Shown: piece after piece, positions 1-6,541 of the stretch
Layout of the letters: each line of letters starts with the position of its first letter
Numbering within the stretch: the stretch's first letter is position 1
Assembly (NCBI GenBank): GCA_963746805.1
Contig: CAVVCQ010000008.1
Coordinates: forward strand, 682,001-746,000
Length of the DNA stretch: 64,000 bases
Direction: 5' to 3'
Source: DATHTC01 sp963746805
GTDB lineage: Bacteria > Actinomycetota > Thermoleophilia > Gaiellales > Gaiellaceae
The notes under the pieces: model-generated
Seen by the model: the letters and a program-made list of their open reading frames with translations, nothing else
Databases searched by the model: none
Told to the model about the DNA's origin: nothing
Position numbers and translations under genes: made by a program

Positions 1-238
1 AGGGATCGCCGGCGCGGCCGGGCCACGCGGCGGCCATCCCCTGCCAGGTGCGGCGACCGTAGAGGAGGGCGTCGGCGCCCGAGAGCGCGTCGTCCCACGC
101 CTTGCTCATGACCTCGGGGTCGAAGAACGGGTGCGACCAGCCGCCGTGGGCGAAGCCGCCGTCGCGGTCCTCGTCGGGCCCGCCGGGGGCTTGGACGACG
201 CCGTCGAGGCTGATGAACTCGGTGACCAGGATGCGCAT
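1..238 (-). CDS. RibD C-terminal-type (DHFR-family) reductase, 3' part cut off by window edge
   Basis: The reading frame opens with an ATG at 236-238 on the minus strand and runs off the left end, so only about 79 N-terminal residues are seen. They include FISLDGVVQAPGG and DALLYGRRTWQGMA, the N-terminal signatures of the RibD C-terminal/dihydrofolate-reductase-like family, which binds NAD(P)H. A GAGGAG ribosome site lies 8 nt upstream (minus strand, 247-252). The gene is divergent from the YCII gene at 336. A second member of this family sits at 5405-5971, also next to a YCII gene, so the pairing occurs twice in 6.5 kb. Substrate unknown. Confidence 0.85.
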   Translation of the reverse strand, partial: MRILVTEFISLDGVVQAPGGPDEDRDGGFAHGGWSHPFFDPEVMSKAWDDALSGADALLYGRRTWQGMAAAWPGRAGDP

Positions 239-335
239 GTCGATCGCTCCTCTTCGTCGCGTGGCGGATTCGGCGGTGTAGACGGCCGCGGCGGGGAAGA
301 ATCATCGCGGCCCCCTGACACAAGCGAGGTGACGT

Positions 336-665
336 ATGGCGAAGTTCATCACGATCGGATACGGAGACCAGGCGGGGTACGACCGGACCGACGCCTCGGT
401 GCGGGACGCGGCGCACGAGCACGACGCGCGACTGCAGGCGGAGGGCGCCGTCACGGGTATCGCGGGAGAGCCGGTGCAGGTACGGAACCACGACGCGGCG
501 GGCGTCCACACGACCGACGGCGCCTACATGCGGTCGGAGCTGCCGATCGCCGGGTTCTCGCTGATCGAGGCGGCCGATCTGGAGGAGGCCGTCGCGCTCG
601 TGGCGGGAACGCCGTGCGCGGTGGCACGCGGGGTCGTCGAGGTGTGGCCGCTCCACACGCCGTAG
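336..665 (+). CDS. YCII-related domain protein
   Basis: This 109-residue protein has the small alpha/beta layout of the YCII (YciI/DGPF) family: an N-terminal strand (AKFITIGYGDQAGYD), a middle turn (YMRSELPIAGFSLIEA) and the helix segment LEEAVALVAGTPCAV, followed by a terminal strand ending VVEVWPLHTP. Family members are small dimeric proteins of mostly unknown activity, often next to sigma factors or reductases. A GAGGTG ribosome site lies just upstream of the ATG. Divergent from the RibD-type reductase gene on its left. Family assignment is by pattern and fairly secure; function is not known. Confidence 0.75.
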   Translation: MAKFITIGYGDQAGYDRTDASVRDAAHEHDARLQAEGAVTGIAGEPVQVRNHDAAGVHTTDGAYMRSELPIAGFSLIEAADLEEAVALVAGTPCAVARGVVEVWPLHTP

Positions 666-732
666 CGTGGTCGACACAAGATCGAGTCGAGTACGCTGGC
701 CCTCGACGCGTGACCGCAACGGTGAATCGCGC

Positions 733-1653
733 ATGACCAAGCCGCGCATCTTCCTCGGATCGTCGGGCAAGCAGGCCAAGCTGCTCCAGGCGATCGCGCG
801 CGGTCTCGAGGAGGTCGCCGACGTCGAGCCCTGGACGACCACGTTCAACCCGGGGCGAGGCACGCTCGACCGGCTCGTCGAGCTCTCCCAGGAGGTCGAT
901 TTCGCCGCGTTCGTGTTCGCCCAGGACGACTGGACCGCGGCGACGGATGCGTCCCAGCCGGGCCAGGCGTCGCCGCGCGACAACGTGGTGTTCGAGGCCG
1001 GGCTGTTCGGCGGTGCGCTCGGGATCCGGCGCACGTTCATCCTCCACGCGAACGGCTCGAAGCTGCCGACCGACCTGCTGGGGCTGACCTCCGTCCGCTA
1101 CGACCCGGCCACCAGCCCGGCGGAGGTTCGCGCGATCAACCAGAAGCTCCGCAAGGCGATCGAGGCCGAGGGCCGCCGCGGCCCGGTCGAGGGGCTCTGG
1201 TGGCAGCTCTCGCTCACCATGCGGAGCGAGGAGGAACCGTCGGCGATCAGCCTCCTGCGCATCGCACGGAACCGCGACGGCGACCTGAACGTGACCGGCC
1301 GGTCCTGGCAGGAGGACGGCACGATTTCGGCCCGCTATTGGAGCGAGGCCGCGAAGCAGCACCGGGACCCGGCCGGCATCTTCTACTACTGGAAGGGCGA
1401 GCGCCCGCGACACCCGAATGCCCCGCAGCTCGAGGGCACCGGCGAGATCAGAGTCGAGACCGCCGACCGCGCAACCGGGTACTGGACGACACGGTCGGAT
1501 CGCGACCCCGGGATGAATGCCCGGACCGCCGGCATCTACCTTCGAGCCGACCCCTCGGACCTCGAGATGCTGGACGGCGGGAGCGCGGAGGAGCGGGCGC
1601 AGCTCATCGCGCAGCGCCTCGAGGAGTGGAAGTCGGCCGCGAACGCCTTCTGA
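733..1653 (+). CDS. TIR-like nucleotide-binding protein with uncharacterised C-terminal domain
   Basis: 306 residues from ATG 733; an in-frame GTG at 667 would add 22 poorly conserved residues. Residues 4-150 match the TIR-like fold found in CBASS Cap12 and Pycsar effectors (PF10137 type): strand RIFLGSSG, then VDFAAFVFAQDDW, the signature PRDNVVFEAGLFGG with the candidate catalytic Glu88, and TFILHANGSKLPTDLLGLT. In effectors of this family the domain cleaves NAD+. Residues about 165-306 look beta-rich with many Trp/Tyr residues and match nothing I recognise; this part may sense a ligand. No cyclase or other CBASS gene is adjacent. It lies at the left edge of the repeat-delimited accessory array. 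A defence role is inference. Confidence 0.75.
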   Translation: MTKPRIFLGSSGKQAKLLQAIARGLEEVADVEPWTTTFNPGRGTLDRLVELSQEVDFAAFVFAQDDWTAATDASQPGQASPRDNVVFEAGLFGGALGIRRTFILHANGSKLPTDLLGLTSVRYDPATSPAEVRAINQKLRKAIEAEGRRGPVEGLWWQLSLTMRSEEEPSAISLLRIARNRDGDLNVTGRSWQEDGTISARYWSEAAKQHRDPAGIFYYWKGERPRHPNAPQLEGTGEIRVETADRATGYWTTRSDRDPGMNARTAGIYLRADPSDLEMLDGGSAEERAQLIAQRLEEWKSAANAF

Positions 1654-1837
1654 GTGGCGCCCGCCGGAGCGTGAACCACGTTGAGAGGCTCACGGTCGGT
1701 GACCCGCGTGAATGACGCCCACGGAACCAGGTTCGCAACGGCCCCACCGGTCTTCTCCGTCGGCTGATCCGATCCGCCACGCGCAGCTACGGCCTCCCGA
1801 GTGAGAGCACGCTCGGGCAGCCGAGATCTCCCAGAGG

Positions 1838-2002
1838 CTACGAGGCGACGGTCTTACGGGCTGAGAACGCTAGCCCCAGGAAAACCGCGGCGAACACCAG
1901 GAATACCACCCCGATACCGGACGAGTCACGGGTGAAGTCCACGATCGCGATGATGAAGAACAATACGCCCGCTAGGGCGTTACCCAATGCTTGTCTCGAC
2001 AT
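1838..2002 (-). CDS. Small membrane protein, 54 residues
   Basis: The frame begins at ATG 2000-2002 (minus strand) and encodes 54 residues with two hydrophobic segments: residues 8-22 (NALAGVLFFIIAIVD) and 28-46 (SGIGVVFLVFAAVFLGLAF), joined by a short charged turn (FTRDSS), and a basic tail. This predicts a two-helix membrane hairpin. No family recognised. It is separated from the next gene by the first copy of the dispersed repeat (2049-2074) and may be the leftmost module of the array. The 184 bases between the TIR-like gene and this one hold no repeat copy and no other gene I can support. Confidence 0.55.
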   Translation of the reverse strand: MSRQALGNALAGVLFFIIAIVDFTRDSSGIGVVFLVFAAVFLGLAFSARKTVAS

Positions 2003-2048
2003 GATCGCACCATACACACGACCGCTAGTTCCACAGAGCGACGGCTCA

Positions 2049-2074
2049 GGGGACATTCCCGAACACTGGCCCAG
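2049..2074 (+). repeat. Array repeat copy 1
   Basis: Reads GGGGACATTCCCGAAC then ACTGGCCCAG. First of eight copies of a ~28-bp repeat found only between genes from 2.0 to 6.1 kb, all in this orientation. Here it lies between two divergent genes. Confidence 0.85.
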
Positions 2075-2149
2075 CCAGTAGGCCAGTAACCCGGCGGCCG
2101 CACCCCCGCGGCCCTGCGTCGCGTCGCGGGCCATACTAGGCAGACGAAA

Positions 2150-2386
2150 ATGGCGGGCGAGATCGATCCGATGGGCACACGGAGAGACGGACTCGACGCC
2201 TTCCTTGACGAGAAGGTCGCGGAAGGCTTCACGATCGAGACGCGGACCGACACCCACGCGATCATCTTCCGTCGCGCGAAAGGCCTGCGGCGGTTCACGA
2301 GCGGCGAGGACCCCGGTCGTTTTGTGGTGGAGGTCGACGAGGACGGCCGCGCAACGATGCGCGAGGCCGAGCCGAGGCGGTCTTAA
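2150..2386 (+). CDS. Small conserved hypothetical protein
   Basis: 78 residues from ATG 2150; ATG 2171 is an alternative start. The sequence is charged and soluble: LDAFLDEKVAEGFTIETRTD, then HAIIFRRAKGLRRF, then a strand-like RFVVEVDEDGRATMREAE end. The pattern of a short helix followed by three or four strands resembles small actinobacterial hypotheticals, but I cannot name a family. A possible -10 (CATACT) lies about 12 nt before the ATG. It shares a module with the Lys-rich peptide at 2492, since no repeat copy separates the two. Confidence 0.6.
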   Translation: MAGEIDPMGTRRDGLDAFLDEKVAEGFTIETRTDTHAIIFRRAKGLRRFTSGEDPGRFVVEVDEDGRATMREAEPRRS

Positions 2387-2491
2387 TCGCGCCGACGGCA
2401 CGGCGTCGAGTTACCGCTACAGATGCGTCTGAGAATCCACTGGGCCCGCGAGCATTCCTCACGATCGGCAATCAGCGACTAGGAGGTCACG

Positions 2492-2590
2492 ATGGCGGGA
2501 AAGGACAAGAACTCGAAGAAGGCCAATGAGAAGAAAGCGCCTCAAAAGACGCTGAAGGAGAAGCGTCAGGCGAAGAAGGACAAGAAGTAA
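2492..2590 (+). CDS. Lys-rich basic peptide, 32 residues
   Basis: ATG at 2492 is preceded at 2481-2486 by AGGAGG, a near-perfect ribosome site with 5-nt spacing, and the frame ends with TAA at 2588. The 32-residue product is extremely basic, about 44% lysine (for example KKANEKKAPQK and KEKRQAKKDKK), with no Cys or aromatic residues. It is probably disordered and could bind nucleic acid; that is inference. The quality of the ribosome site and the composition argue for a real gene. Confidence 0.65.
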   Translation: MAGKDKNSKKANEKKAPQKTLKEKRQAKKDKK

Positions 2591-2769
2591 GAGGCCGCTA
2601 ATACGCTGTCGAGCGGGATAGCCAAGACTGGGTCACTCGCTCGCGCGCCGACACGAGCCCGTGAGGAAGCCCCTGCTCGGCCACGTTGGTGTGCTGCGTG
2701 ACGCGTGGCCGAGAAGCCCGGTGGCCACAGGCAAACGCCTCGGCGGGCAGTGGCGCCATGGCCACCCTC

Positions 2770-2799
2770 GGGCGTCATTCCCGAACACTGACGCAGGCG
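2770..2799 (+). repeat. Array repeat copy 2
   Basis: GGGCGTCATTCCCGAAC then ACTGACGCAGGCG, the GGGCGTCA variant of the 5' end. It lies between convergent genes (2590 and 2820), so it is not a promoter. Confidence 0.85.
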
Positions 2800-2819
2800 A
2801 CGCAGCTCGTGCCTCTCGT

Positions 2820-3221
2820 TCAGGCTGTGCGCAGCGCGTCGACTGTCGCCGTCTCGACGAGGCCCAATACTGCCCGCGCCAGCTCGCCGTCGGAGGTGAC
2901 AAACGCGTCCGCCTGGAGCGCCGTCAGGGCCACGTACTCGGCGTCGTACGTCGTCTCCCAGCCCAGCCGGTCTGCGACCGTCCACGCCTGACGTTGGAGC
3001 ACCTTGTCGCCGAGGAACCGAACCTTCAGCGAGTTGATCCGCGCCACCCGCTCGATCCCCTCGGCGGCCGAAATATCGCCCCTACGAGCAGCCTCATACA
3101 GTGCCGCGAGCGCCTGCGAGCGGACGAGGGTCGGAGCGACGAGCTGGTGCTCAGCGGCGACCTCGATCTCGCGGGCTGCGATCCTGAGCAACGTCTCGCA
3201 GTCGACGACAAACCGCGTCAC
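2820..3221 (-). CDS. PIN-domain protein (VapC-like), no antitoxin seen
   Basis: 133 residues with the PIN nuclease layout: Asp7 in FVVDCETLL, Glu43 in ALYEAARRG, Asp93 in TYDAEYVALTA and Asp111 in DAFVTSDGELARA. These are the acidic residues that bind the metal in VapC-type RNases. The length is typical for the family. No VapB-like frame lies directly upstream, where copy 3 of the repeat begins 48 nt away, so it appears to be an orphan toxin or a PIN protein with another role. It forms a single-gene module between repeats 2 and 3. Confidence 0.8.
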   Translation of the reverse strand: MTRFVVDCETLLRIAAREIEVAAEHQLVAPTLVRSQALAALYEAARRGDISAAEGIERVARINSLKVRFLGDKVLQRQAWTVADRLGWETTYDAEYVALTALQADAFVTSDGELARAVLGLVETATVDALRTA

Positions 3222-3269
3222 GCGAGAGACGCTACACGCTCACCGACCACGGTCTCCGTCGTGCGGTCA

Positions 3270-3297
3270 GGCGTCATTCCCGCACACTGGCCCAGGC
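3270..3297 (+). repeat. Array repeat copy 3
   Basis: GGCGTCATTCCCGCAC then ACTGGCCCAGGC. It lies between two genes both on the minus strand, just upstream of the PIN gene start. Confidence 0.85.
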
Positions 3298-3325
3298 AAT
3301 GCGGCACCTGTGAGTCCAGCGGCCG

Positions 3326-3940
3326 CTATGCGGGGTCGATCTCGCGGCTCACGATCCAGGCGTGCTTACCGACCTGCCGTACCCTCGCGAACCCGTACTG
3401 CTCGAACAGCTCGGCAGTCGCACTGAACAGAAACCGGCTCTGAGCCTCCCGTCCGGCGGTCACCTCGGAGATCGCCTCGACGAGACCGCCACCGGCGGCG
3501 GCGATCTGGGCGAGTGCGCCCTCCAGCCCGGCCCTCGCGACGCCGCGGCCGCGATGGCCCTTGTCGACGAAGACACACGCGATCCGCCAGCGGGCTCGAG
3601 GCGGCGGGTTCTTCGCGTACTCACGGGTGTGCTTGAGCCCGATTTCCTCCGGACTGCCGTACTGGCACCAGCCCTGCGCGAGGTCATCCTCGTCGAAGAC
3701 CAGCGCCGCATGTGCGCGGCCCGCCCTGACCAGCTCCTCCTTCAGAGTGCGGGGATCGCTGACGCCGCGTTGGTACTCGGAATGATGGGCGATGCACCAG
3801 CACCCTCCGTAGACCCCGTTATTGCGCTCGACCAGCTCGGCAAAGGCGTCCCACGTGGACGTGTCGAGCGGACGGGTCCTGTAGGAGGCCCCCTCGGCCG
3901 GGCTCACCCCTCCGGATACCTGTGGAAGACGCTCGGCCAT
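3326..3940 (-). CDS. GNAT-family N-acetyltransferase
   Basis: 204 residues. The centre carries the GNAT acetyl-CoA site: the strand WRIACVFVDKGHRGRGVARA, where the R/Q-x-x-G-x-G/A motif is GHRGRGVA, followed by helix LEGALAQIAAAGGG and the C-terminal FEQYGFARVRQVGKHAWI segment. An N-terminal GCWCIAHHSEYQ stretch resembles GNATs that act on small molecules. Substrate not predictable. The sole gene between repeats 3 and 4. About 120 nt upstream of its start hold only non-coding sequence and repeat 4. Confidence 0.8.
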   Translation of the reverse strand: MAERLPQVSGGVSPAEGASYRTRPLDTSTWDAFAELVERNNGVYGGCWCIAHHSEYQRGVSDPRTLKEELVRAGRAHAALVFDEDDLAQGWCQYGSPEEIGLKHTREYAKNPPPRARWRIACVFVDKGHRGRGVARAGLEGALAQIAAAGGGLVEAISEVTAGREAQSRFLFSATAELFEQYGFARVRQVGKHAWIVSREIDPA

Positions 3941-4061
3941 CGGGCCAAGAGCTTAGTCCGGGCCGTCCAGAGCAGACGAGTACGACCGTCTCATTCCGCA
4001 GCTCCACGCGGTGCTTGGGCACACGACCGCTCAGCCGAGTAGCTGAGAGCCGCCAACCTTC

Positions 4062-4089
4062 GGGGGACATTCCCGAACGCTGGCCAACC
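4062..4089 (+). repeat. Array repeat copy 4
   Basis: GGGGGACATTCCCGAAC then GCTGGCCAACC. It lies between divergent genes (3940 minus, 4161 plus). Confidence 0.85.
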
Positions 4090-4160
4090 AGAGGTACGGA
4101 CGTCTGACCCCACGTACCCTGCGGGCACGGGCAACAGCTGCGATGCGCGACAATGGCCGC

Positions 4161-4598
4161 GTGGCGCTTCAACGGATGGACAACGTCGGGATCGTGGTGG
4201 AGTCGCTTGATGCCGCTGTCTCTTTCTTCGCCGAGCTGGGCCTGGAACTCGAGGGGCGAGCCATGATCGAAGGAGACTGGTCAGGGCGCGTCACTGGACT
4301 GCGGAATCAGCGCGTCGAGACCGCGATGATGCGTATGCCGGACGGCCACGGCCGGATCGAACTCTCGCGATTTCTCGCGCCGCCCGTGGTCGCCGATCAC
4401 CGGAACGCGCCGGTGAACGCTTTGGGCTACCTGCGTGTCATGTTCGCCGTGGACGACCTCGACGATACGCTCGCCCGGCTCCGCAGACACGGCGCGCAAC
4501 TCGTCGACGAAGTGGTCCAGTACGAAGACGTGTATCGGCTCTGCTACGTCCGAGGCCCCGAGGGCATTCTCATCGGGCTGGCCGAGCAAATCGGCTGA
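4161..4598 (+). CDS. VOC-family (glyoxalase/dioxygenase-like) protein
   Basis: 145 residues from GTG 4161, chosen because GACAAT lies 6 nt upstream as a -10 for a leaderless message; ATG 4143 is the alternative. The single VOC domain runs from MDNVGIVVESLDAAVSFFAE to the end, with paired beta-alpha-beta-beta-beta units; the second unit contains LGYLRVMFAVDDLDDTLARL and the terminal GPEGILIGLAEQIG. Metal ligand positions are not clear enough to assign an activity. Single-gene module between repeats 4 and 5. Confidence 0.8.
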   Translation: MALQRMDNVGIVVESLDAAVSFFAELGLELEGRAMIEGDWSGRVTGLRNQRVETAMMRMPDGHGRIELSRFLAPPVVADHRNAPVNALGYLRVMFAVDDLDDTLARLRRHGAQLVDEVVQYEDVYRLCYVRGPEGILIGLAEQIG

Positions 4599-4612
4599 CG
4601 CCAAACGCGCTC

Positions 4613-4641
4613 GGGCGTCAGTCGTGAACACTCGCCCAGGC
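4613..4641 (+). repeat. Array repeat copy 5 (divergent)
   Basis: GGGCGTCAGTCGTGAAC then ACTCGCCCAGGC, the least conserved copy. It lies between convergent genes and abuts the stop codon of the next gene. Its GGCGTCA (4614-4620) is complementary to TGACGCC at 4596-4602, giving a potential 7-bp hairpin. Confidence 0.75.
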
Positions 4642-5033
4642 TAGAGAGGCTTTCTCATCAAGTCGCTGGGAAGCCGGCTGTATCCAAGTCGCCGGTAGAA
4701 AGGCACCACGTCAGGCGCCGCCACGAGGTCGAGCCGGGTACCGAACTGTCGTCGCGTCACGAGTGCCTCCAGGGCGTCCATGATTCCCTGGCCGATCCCC
4801 TGTCCTTGGGCATCCGGATCGACAACGACATCGACCGCGAAGCAGTACATCCGGCCGTCGCCAACAAGCCGTCCCATGCCCACGACCGCCTTGCGCTCGT
4901 CCACCGCGCAGATCGCCGTGAGGCTCCCACCGAGGGCACGATGGCAGTCCTCGACCGGGAGCGACGTCCAGCCAACTCGGCGCAGCAGTTCGACGTACTC
5001 GTCGGCCGTCGGGAGGCGTTCGACAAGCTCCAC
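4641..5033 (-). CDS. GNAT-family N-acetyltransferase
   Basis: 130 residues with a complete GNAT core: the strand YCFAVDVVVDPDAQGQGIGQ carries the acetyl-CoA-binding motif (QGQGIG), followed by helix MDALEALV and the terminal PFYRRLGYSRLPS element typical of the family. The N-terminal YVELLRRVGW segment resembles YitI/ElaA-like short acetyltransferases. Substrate unknown. The single gene between repeats 5 and 6, on the opposite strand from its left neighbour. Confidence 0.85.
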   Translation of the reverse strand: MELVERLPTADEYVELLRRVGWTSLPVEDCHRALGGSLTAICAVDERKAVVGMGRLVGDGRMYCFAVDVVVDPDAQGQGIGQGIMDALEALVTRRQFGTRLDLVAAPDVVPFYRRLGYSRLPSDLMRKPL

Positions 5034-5070
5034 GGCCTGATCATCGCGCTTTGTGCCGTGTCCCGCTCAT

Positions 5071-5098
5071 GGGTTATTCCCGAACGCTGGCCCAAGCG
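5071..5098 (+). repeat. Array repeat copy 6
   Basis: GGGTTATTCCCGAAC then GCTGGCCCAAGCG. It lies about 37 nt upstream of the GNAT start and 7 nt beyond the end of the Clp-N gene, both on the minus strand. Confidence 0.85.
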
Positions 5099-5105
5099 AG
5101 GAGCG

Positions 5106-5315
5106 TCAGCCCTCGCCGATTGCTCCCTCGATCCGAGCGCGCAGCGGCTCCGTTGCGCCGACCTCGTCAAGCAGCCGTCGAGCAAAGCTGTCGTCGGTCT
5201 GCCGAGTCATCGCGAGAAGCACGTGCTCGGTGCCGACGATGAAGTGACCGCGTGCGACCGCGAGTTGCTCGGCCTCGCTCAGGAGCTCGCTCACCTTTCC
5301 CGATAGCTCAGCCAC
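5106..5315 (-). CDS. Standalone single Clp N-terminal repeat protein
   Basis: 69 residues that correspond to one Clp_N repeat: helix SGKVSELLSEAEQLAVARGH, then the hallmark FIVGTEHVLLAMTRQ and helix DSFARRLLDEVGA. In ClpA/B/C two such repeats form the N-domain that binds adaptors and substrates; here there is one repeat and no ATPase part. It could modulate a Clp chaperone by competing for adaptors, but that is inference. Smallest module of the array, between repeats 6 and 7. Divergent from the RibD-type gene at 5405. Confidence 0.75.
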   Translation of the reverse strand: MAELSGKVSELLSEAEQLAVARGHFIVGTEHVLLAMTRQTDDSFARRLLDEVGATEPLRARIEGAIGEG

Positions 5316-5337
5316 GCGTGGATCATGCCGGATGGTC

Positions 5338-5367
5338 GGAGGACATTTCCGAGCGCTGGCCCACGCG
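5338..5367 (+). repeat. Array repeat copy 7
   Basis: GGAGGACATTTCCGAGC then GCTGGCCCACGCG. It lies between divergent genes, 22 nt upstream of one start and 38 nt upstream of the other. Confidence 0.85.
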
Positions 5368-5404
5368 ACATTGCTTCGCTCCTGCGGCGTAGCATCGAAG
5401 CGAG

Positions 5405-5971
5405 ATGGGAAAGATCGTGATCAGCGAGAACGTCACGCTCGACGGAGTCGTCGAGGACCCGGCGGGTGCGGAGGGCTTCGGGCGCGGCGGCTGGGTCGGT
5501 CGTGTCGGCGAGCAGGGTCGCGATGAGGCGGCCAAGGTCCTGCTGGACGAGGCGCTGCGCGCGGAGGCCCAGCTCTTCGGTCGGCGAACCTACGAATTCC
5601 TCGCGGCGCGGTGGCCATCCCGGAGTGGCGAGCTGGCGGACAGGTTGAACGACATGCCCAAGTACGTCGTGTCCTCGACGCTCAAGTATCCCGACTGGAA
5701 CAACACAACGGTGCTTGCTGGCGACGTCATGCAGGAGGTCTCGAAGCTGAAGGAGGAGCTGGACGGCGAGATCGTCGTTGCCGGCAGCATCCGGCTCGTC
5801 CGTACGCTGATGGAGAACGACCTGGTCGACGAGCTGCGGCTGATGATCTACCCGGTCATGCTCGGGGCGGGCCAGCGCCTCTTCGGCGAGACCAGCGACC
5901 AAAGGTCGGTGCACCTCGTCGAGACCCGGACCGTCGACGACCTGGCCTACCTCACCTACGAGTCCGTCTGA
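5405..5971 (+). CDS. RibD C-terminal-type (DHFR-family) reductase
   Basis: 188 residues covering the whole RibD-C/DHFR-like domain: N-terminal strand and loop VTLDGVVEDPAG, AQLFGRRTYEFLAARWPS, the strand KYVVSSTLKYPDWNNT, the cofactor region GEIVVAGSIRLVRTLM and DELRLMIYPVMLGAGQRLF with the terminal VETRTVDDLAYLTYE. Complete and intact. Family members reduce small molecules with NAD(P)H; the substrate is unknown. Possible -10 TAGCAT 10 nt upstream. A paralogue begins at the left window edge. Module between repeats 7 and 8. Confidence 0.9.
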   Translation: MGKIVISENVTLDGVVEDPAGAEGFGRGGWVGRVGEQGRDEAAKVLLDEALRAEAQLFGRRTYEFLAARWPSRSGELADRLNDMPKYVVSSTLKYPDWNNTTVLAGDVMQEVSKLKEELDGEIVVAGSIRLVRTLMENDLVDELRLMIYPVMLGAGQRLFGETSDQRSVHLVETRTVDDLAYLTYESV

Positions 5972-6016
5972 AACGTCCGCCTTGAGGACGCGCCGCCGAA
6001 TGGGGCTAGGCGCCTC

Positions 6017-6046
6017 GGGGGACATTCGTGAACGCTGGCGCAGGCG
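6017..6046 (+). repeat. Array repeat copy 8
   Basis: GGGGGACATTCGTGAAC then GCTGGCGCAGGCG. Last copy seen, between convergent genes (5971 plus, 6106 minus). Confidence 0.85.
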
Positions 6047-6105
6047 ATGGTGGGCGAACGGCGAAACGCGAAACACCTTCCGCCGCCTCTCGCGGATGGC
6101 CTTGA

Positions 6106-6446
6106 TCAGGGCGTAGAGCCGGGCACGAACTCGCGGACTTCCTGCGCGCACCGGCAGGCGACGGCGATCCTGCCGGCCCACTCCAACGCCTCCTCGCGTG
6201 AGGGTACGTCGACAACCGAGAATCCGCCGATGTACGCCTTCTCTCAGGGTATGGGCCGTCGGTGACCGTCCCGTCGGTGGCCACCACGCTCACCGCTTCG
6301 TGGGAATGCAGCCCGCCGCCGAACACCCAAACGCCGGCGTCCTGTGCCTCTTGCACCACCGCATGCGCTGCCTCGGCCACGTCGGGGAGATCCTCCTCGG
6401 GAAACGTCATCGCGCCGTCATCGAACGAGATCAGATACCGCGTCAT
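6106..6446 (-). CDS. YCII-domain protein, frame broken
   Basis: Starts at ATG 6444-6446 behind a good AAGGAG site. The first frame gives MTRYLISFDDGAMTF through VVATDGTVTDGPYPE, a classical YCII/DGPF N-terminal half. After about 6243 the homology continues in another frame as KAYIGGFSVVDVPSREEALE, then WAGRIAVACRC, and stops at 6106. Restoring one G in the GAGAGAAGG run would make an intact protein of about 113 residues. Whether this is a sequencing slip or a real mutation cannot be told here. Right-hand module of the repeat array; no repeat copy lies beyond it. Confidence 0.75.
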
Positions 6447-6541
6447 CTCACGACTCCTTTCTCGGCACCCCTGCTCCGGCCGCATCTCACCCCGCTGCGG
6501 ACACGCGCGCAATCGAGACCGACAAACCACCGCGCGCTGGA

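Noticed and set aside
451..1413. Long open frame on the minus strand opposite the YCII and TIR-like genes
   Set aside because: Arg/Ala/Gly/Pro-rich shadow typical of GC-rich DNA; the plus-strand frames match known families.
733..1653. A complete CBASS or Pycsar operon
   Set aside because: Only the TIR-like gene is present; no CD-NTase, cyclase, STING or accessory genes adjoin it.
2049..6046. Reading the eight repeats as a CRISPR array
   Set aside because: Spacing is 270-790 bp with complete genes between copies, the copies are imperfect, and there are no cas genes.
2049..6046. Calling the repeats canonical integron attC sites
   Set aside because: No RYYYAAC/GTTRRRY core pair is seen and only ~28 bp are conserved; kept as an integron-like hypothesis only.
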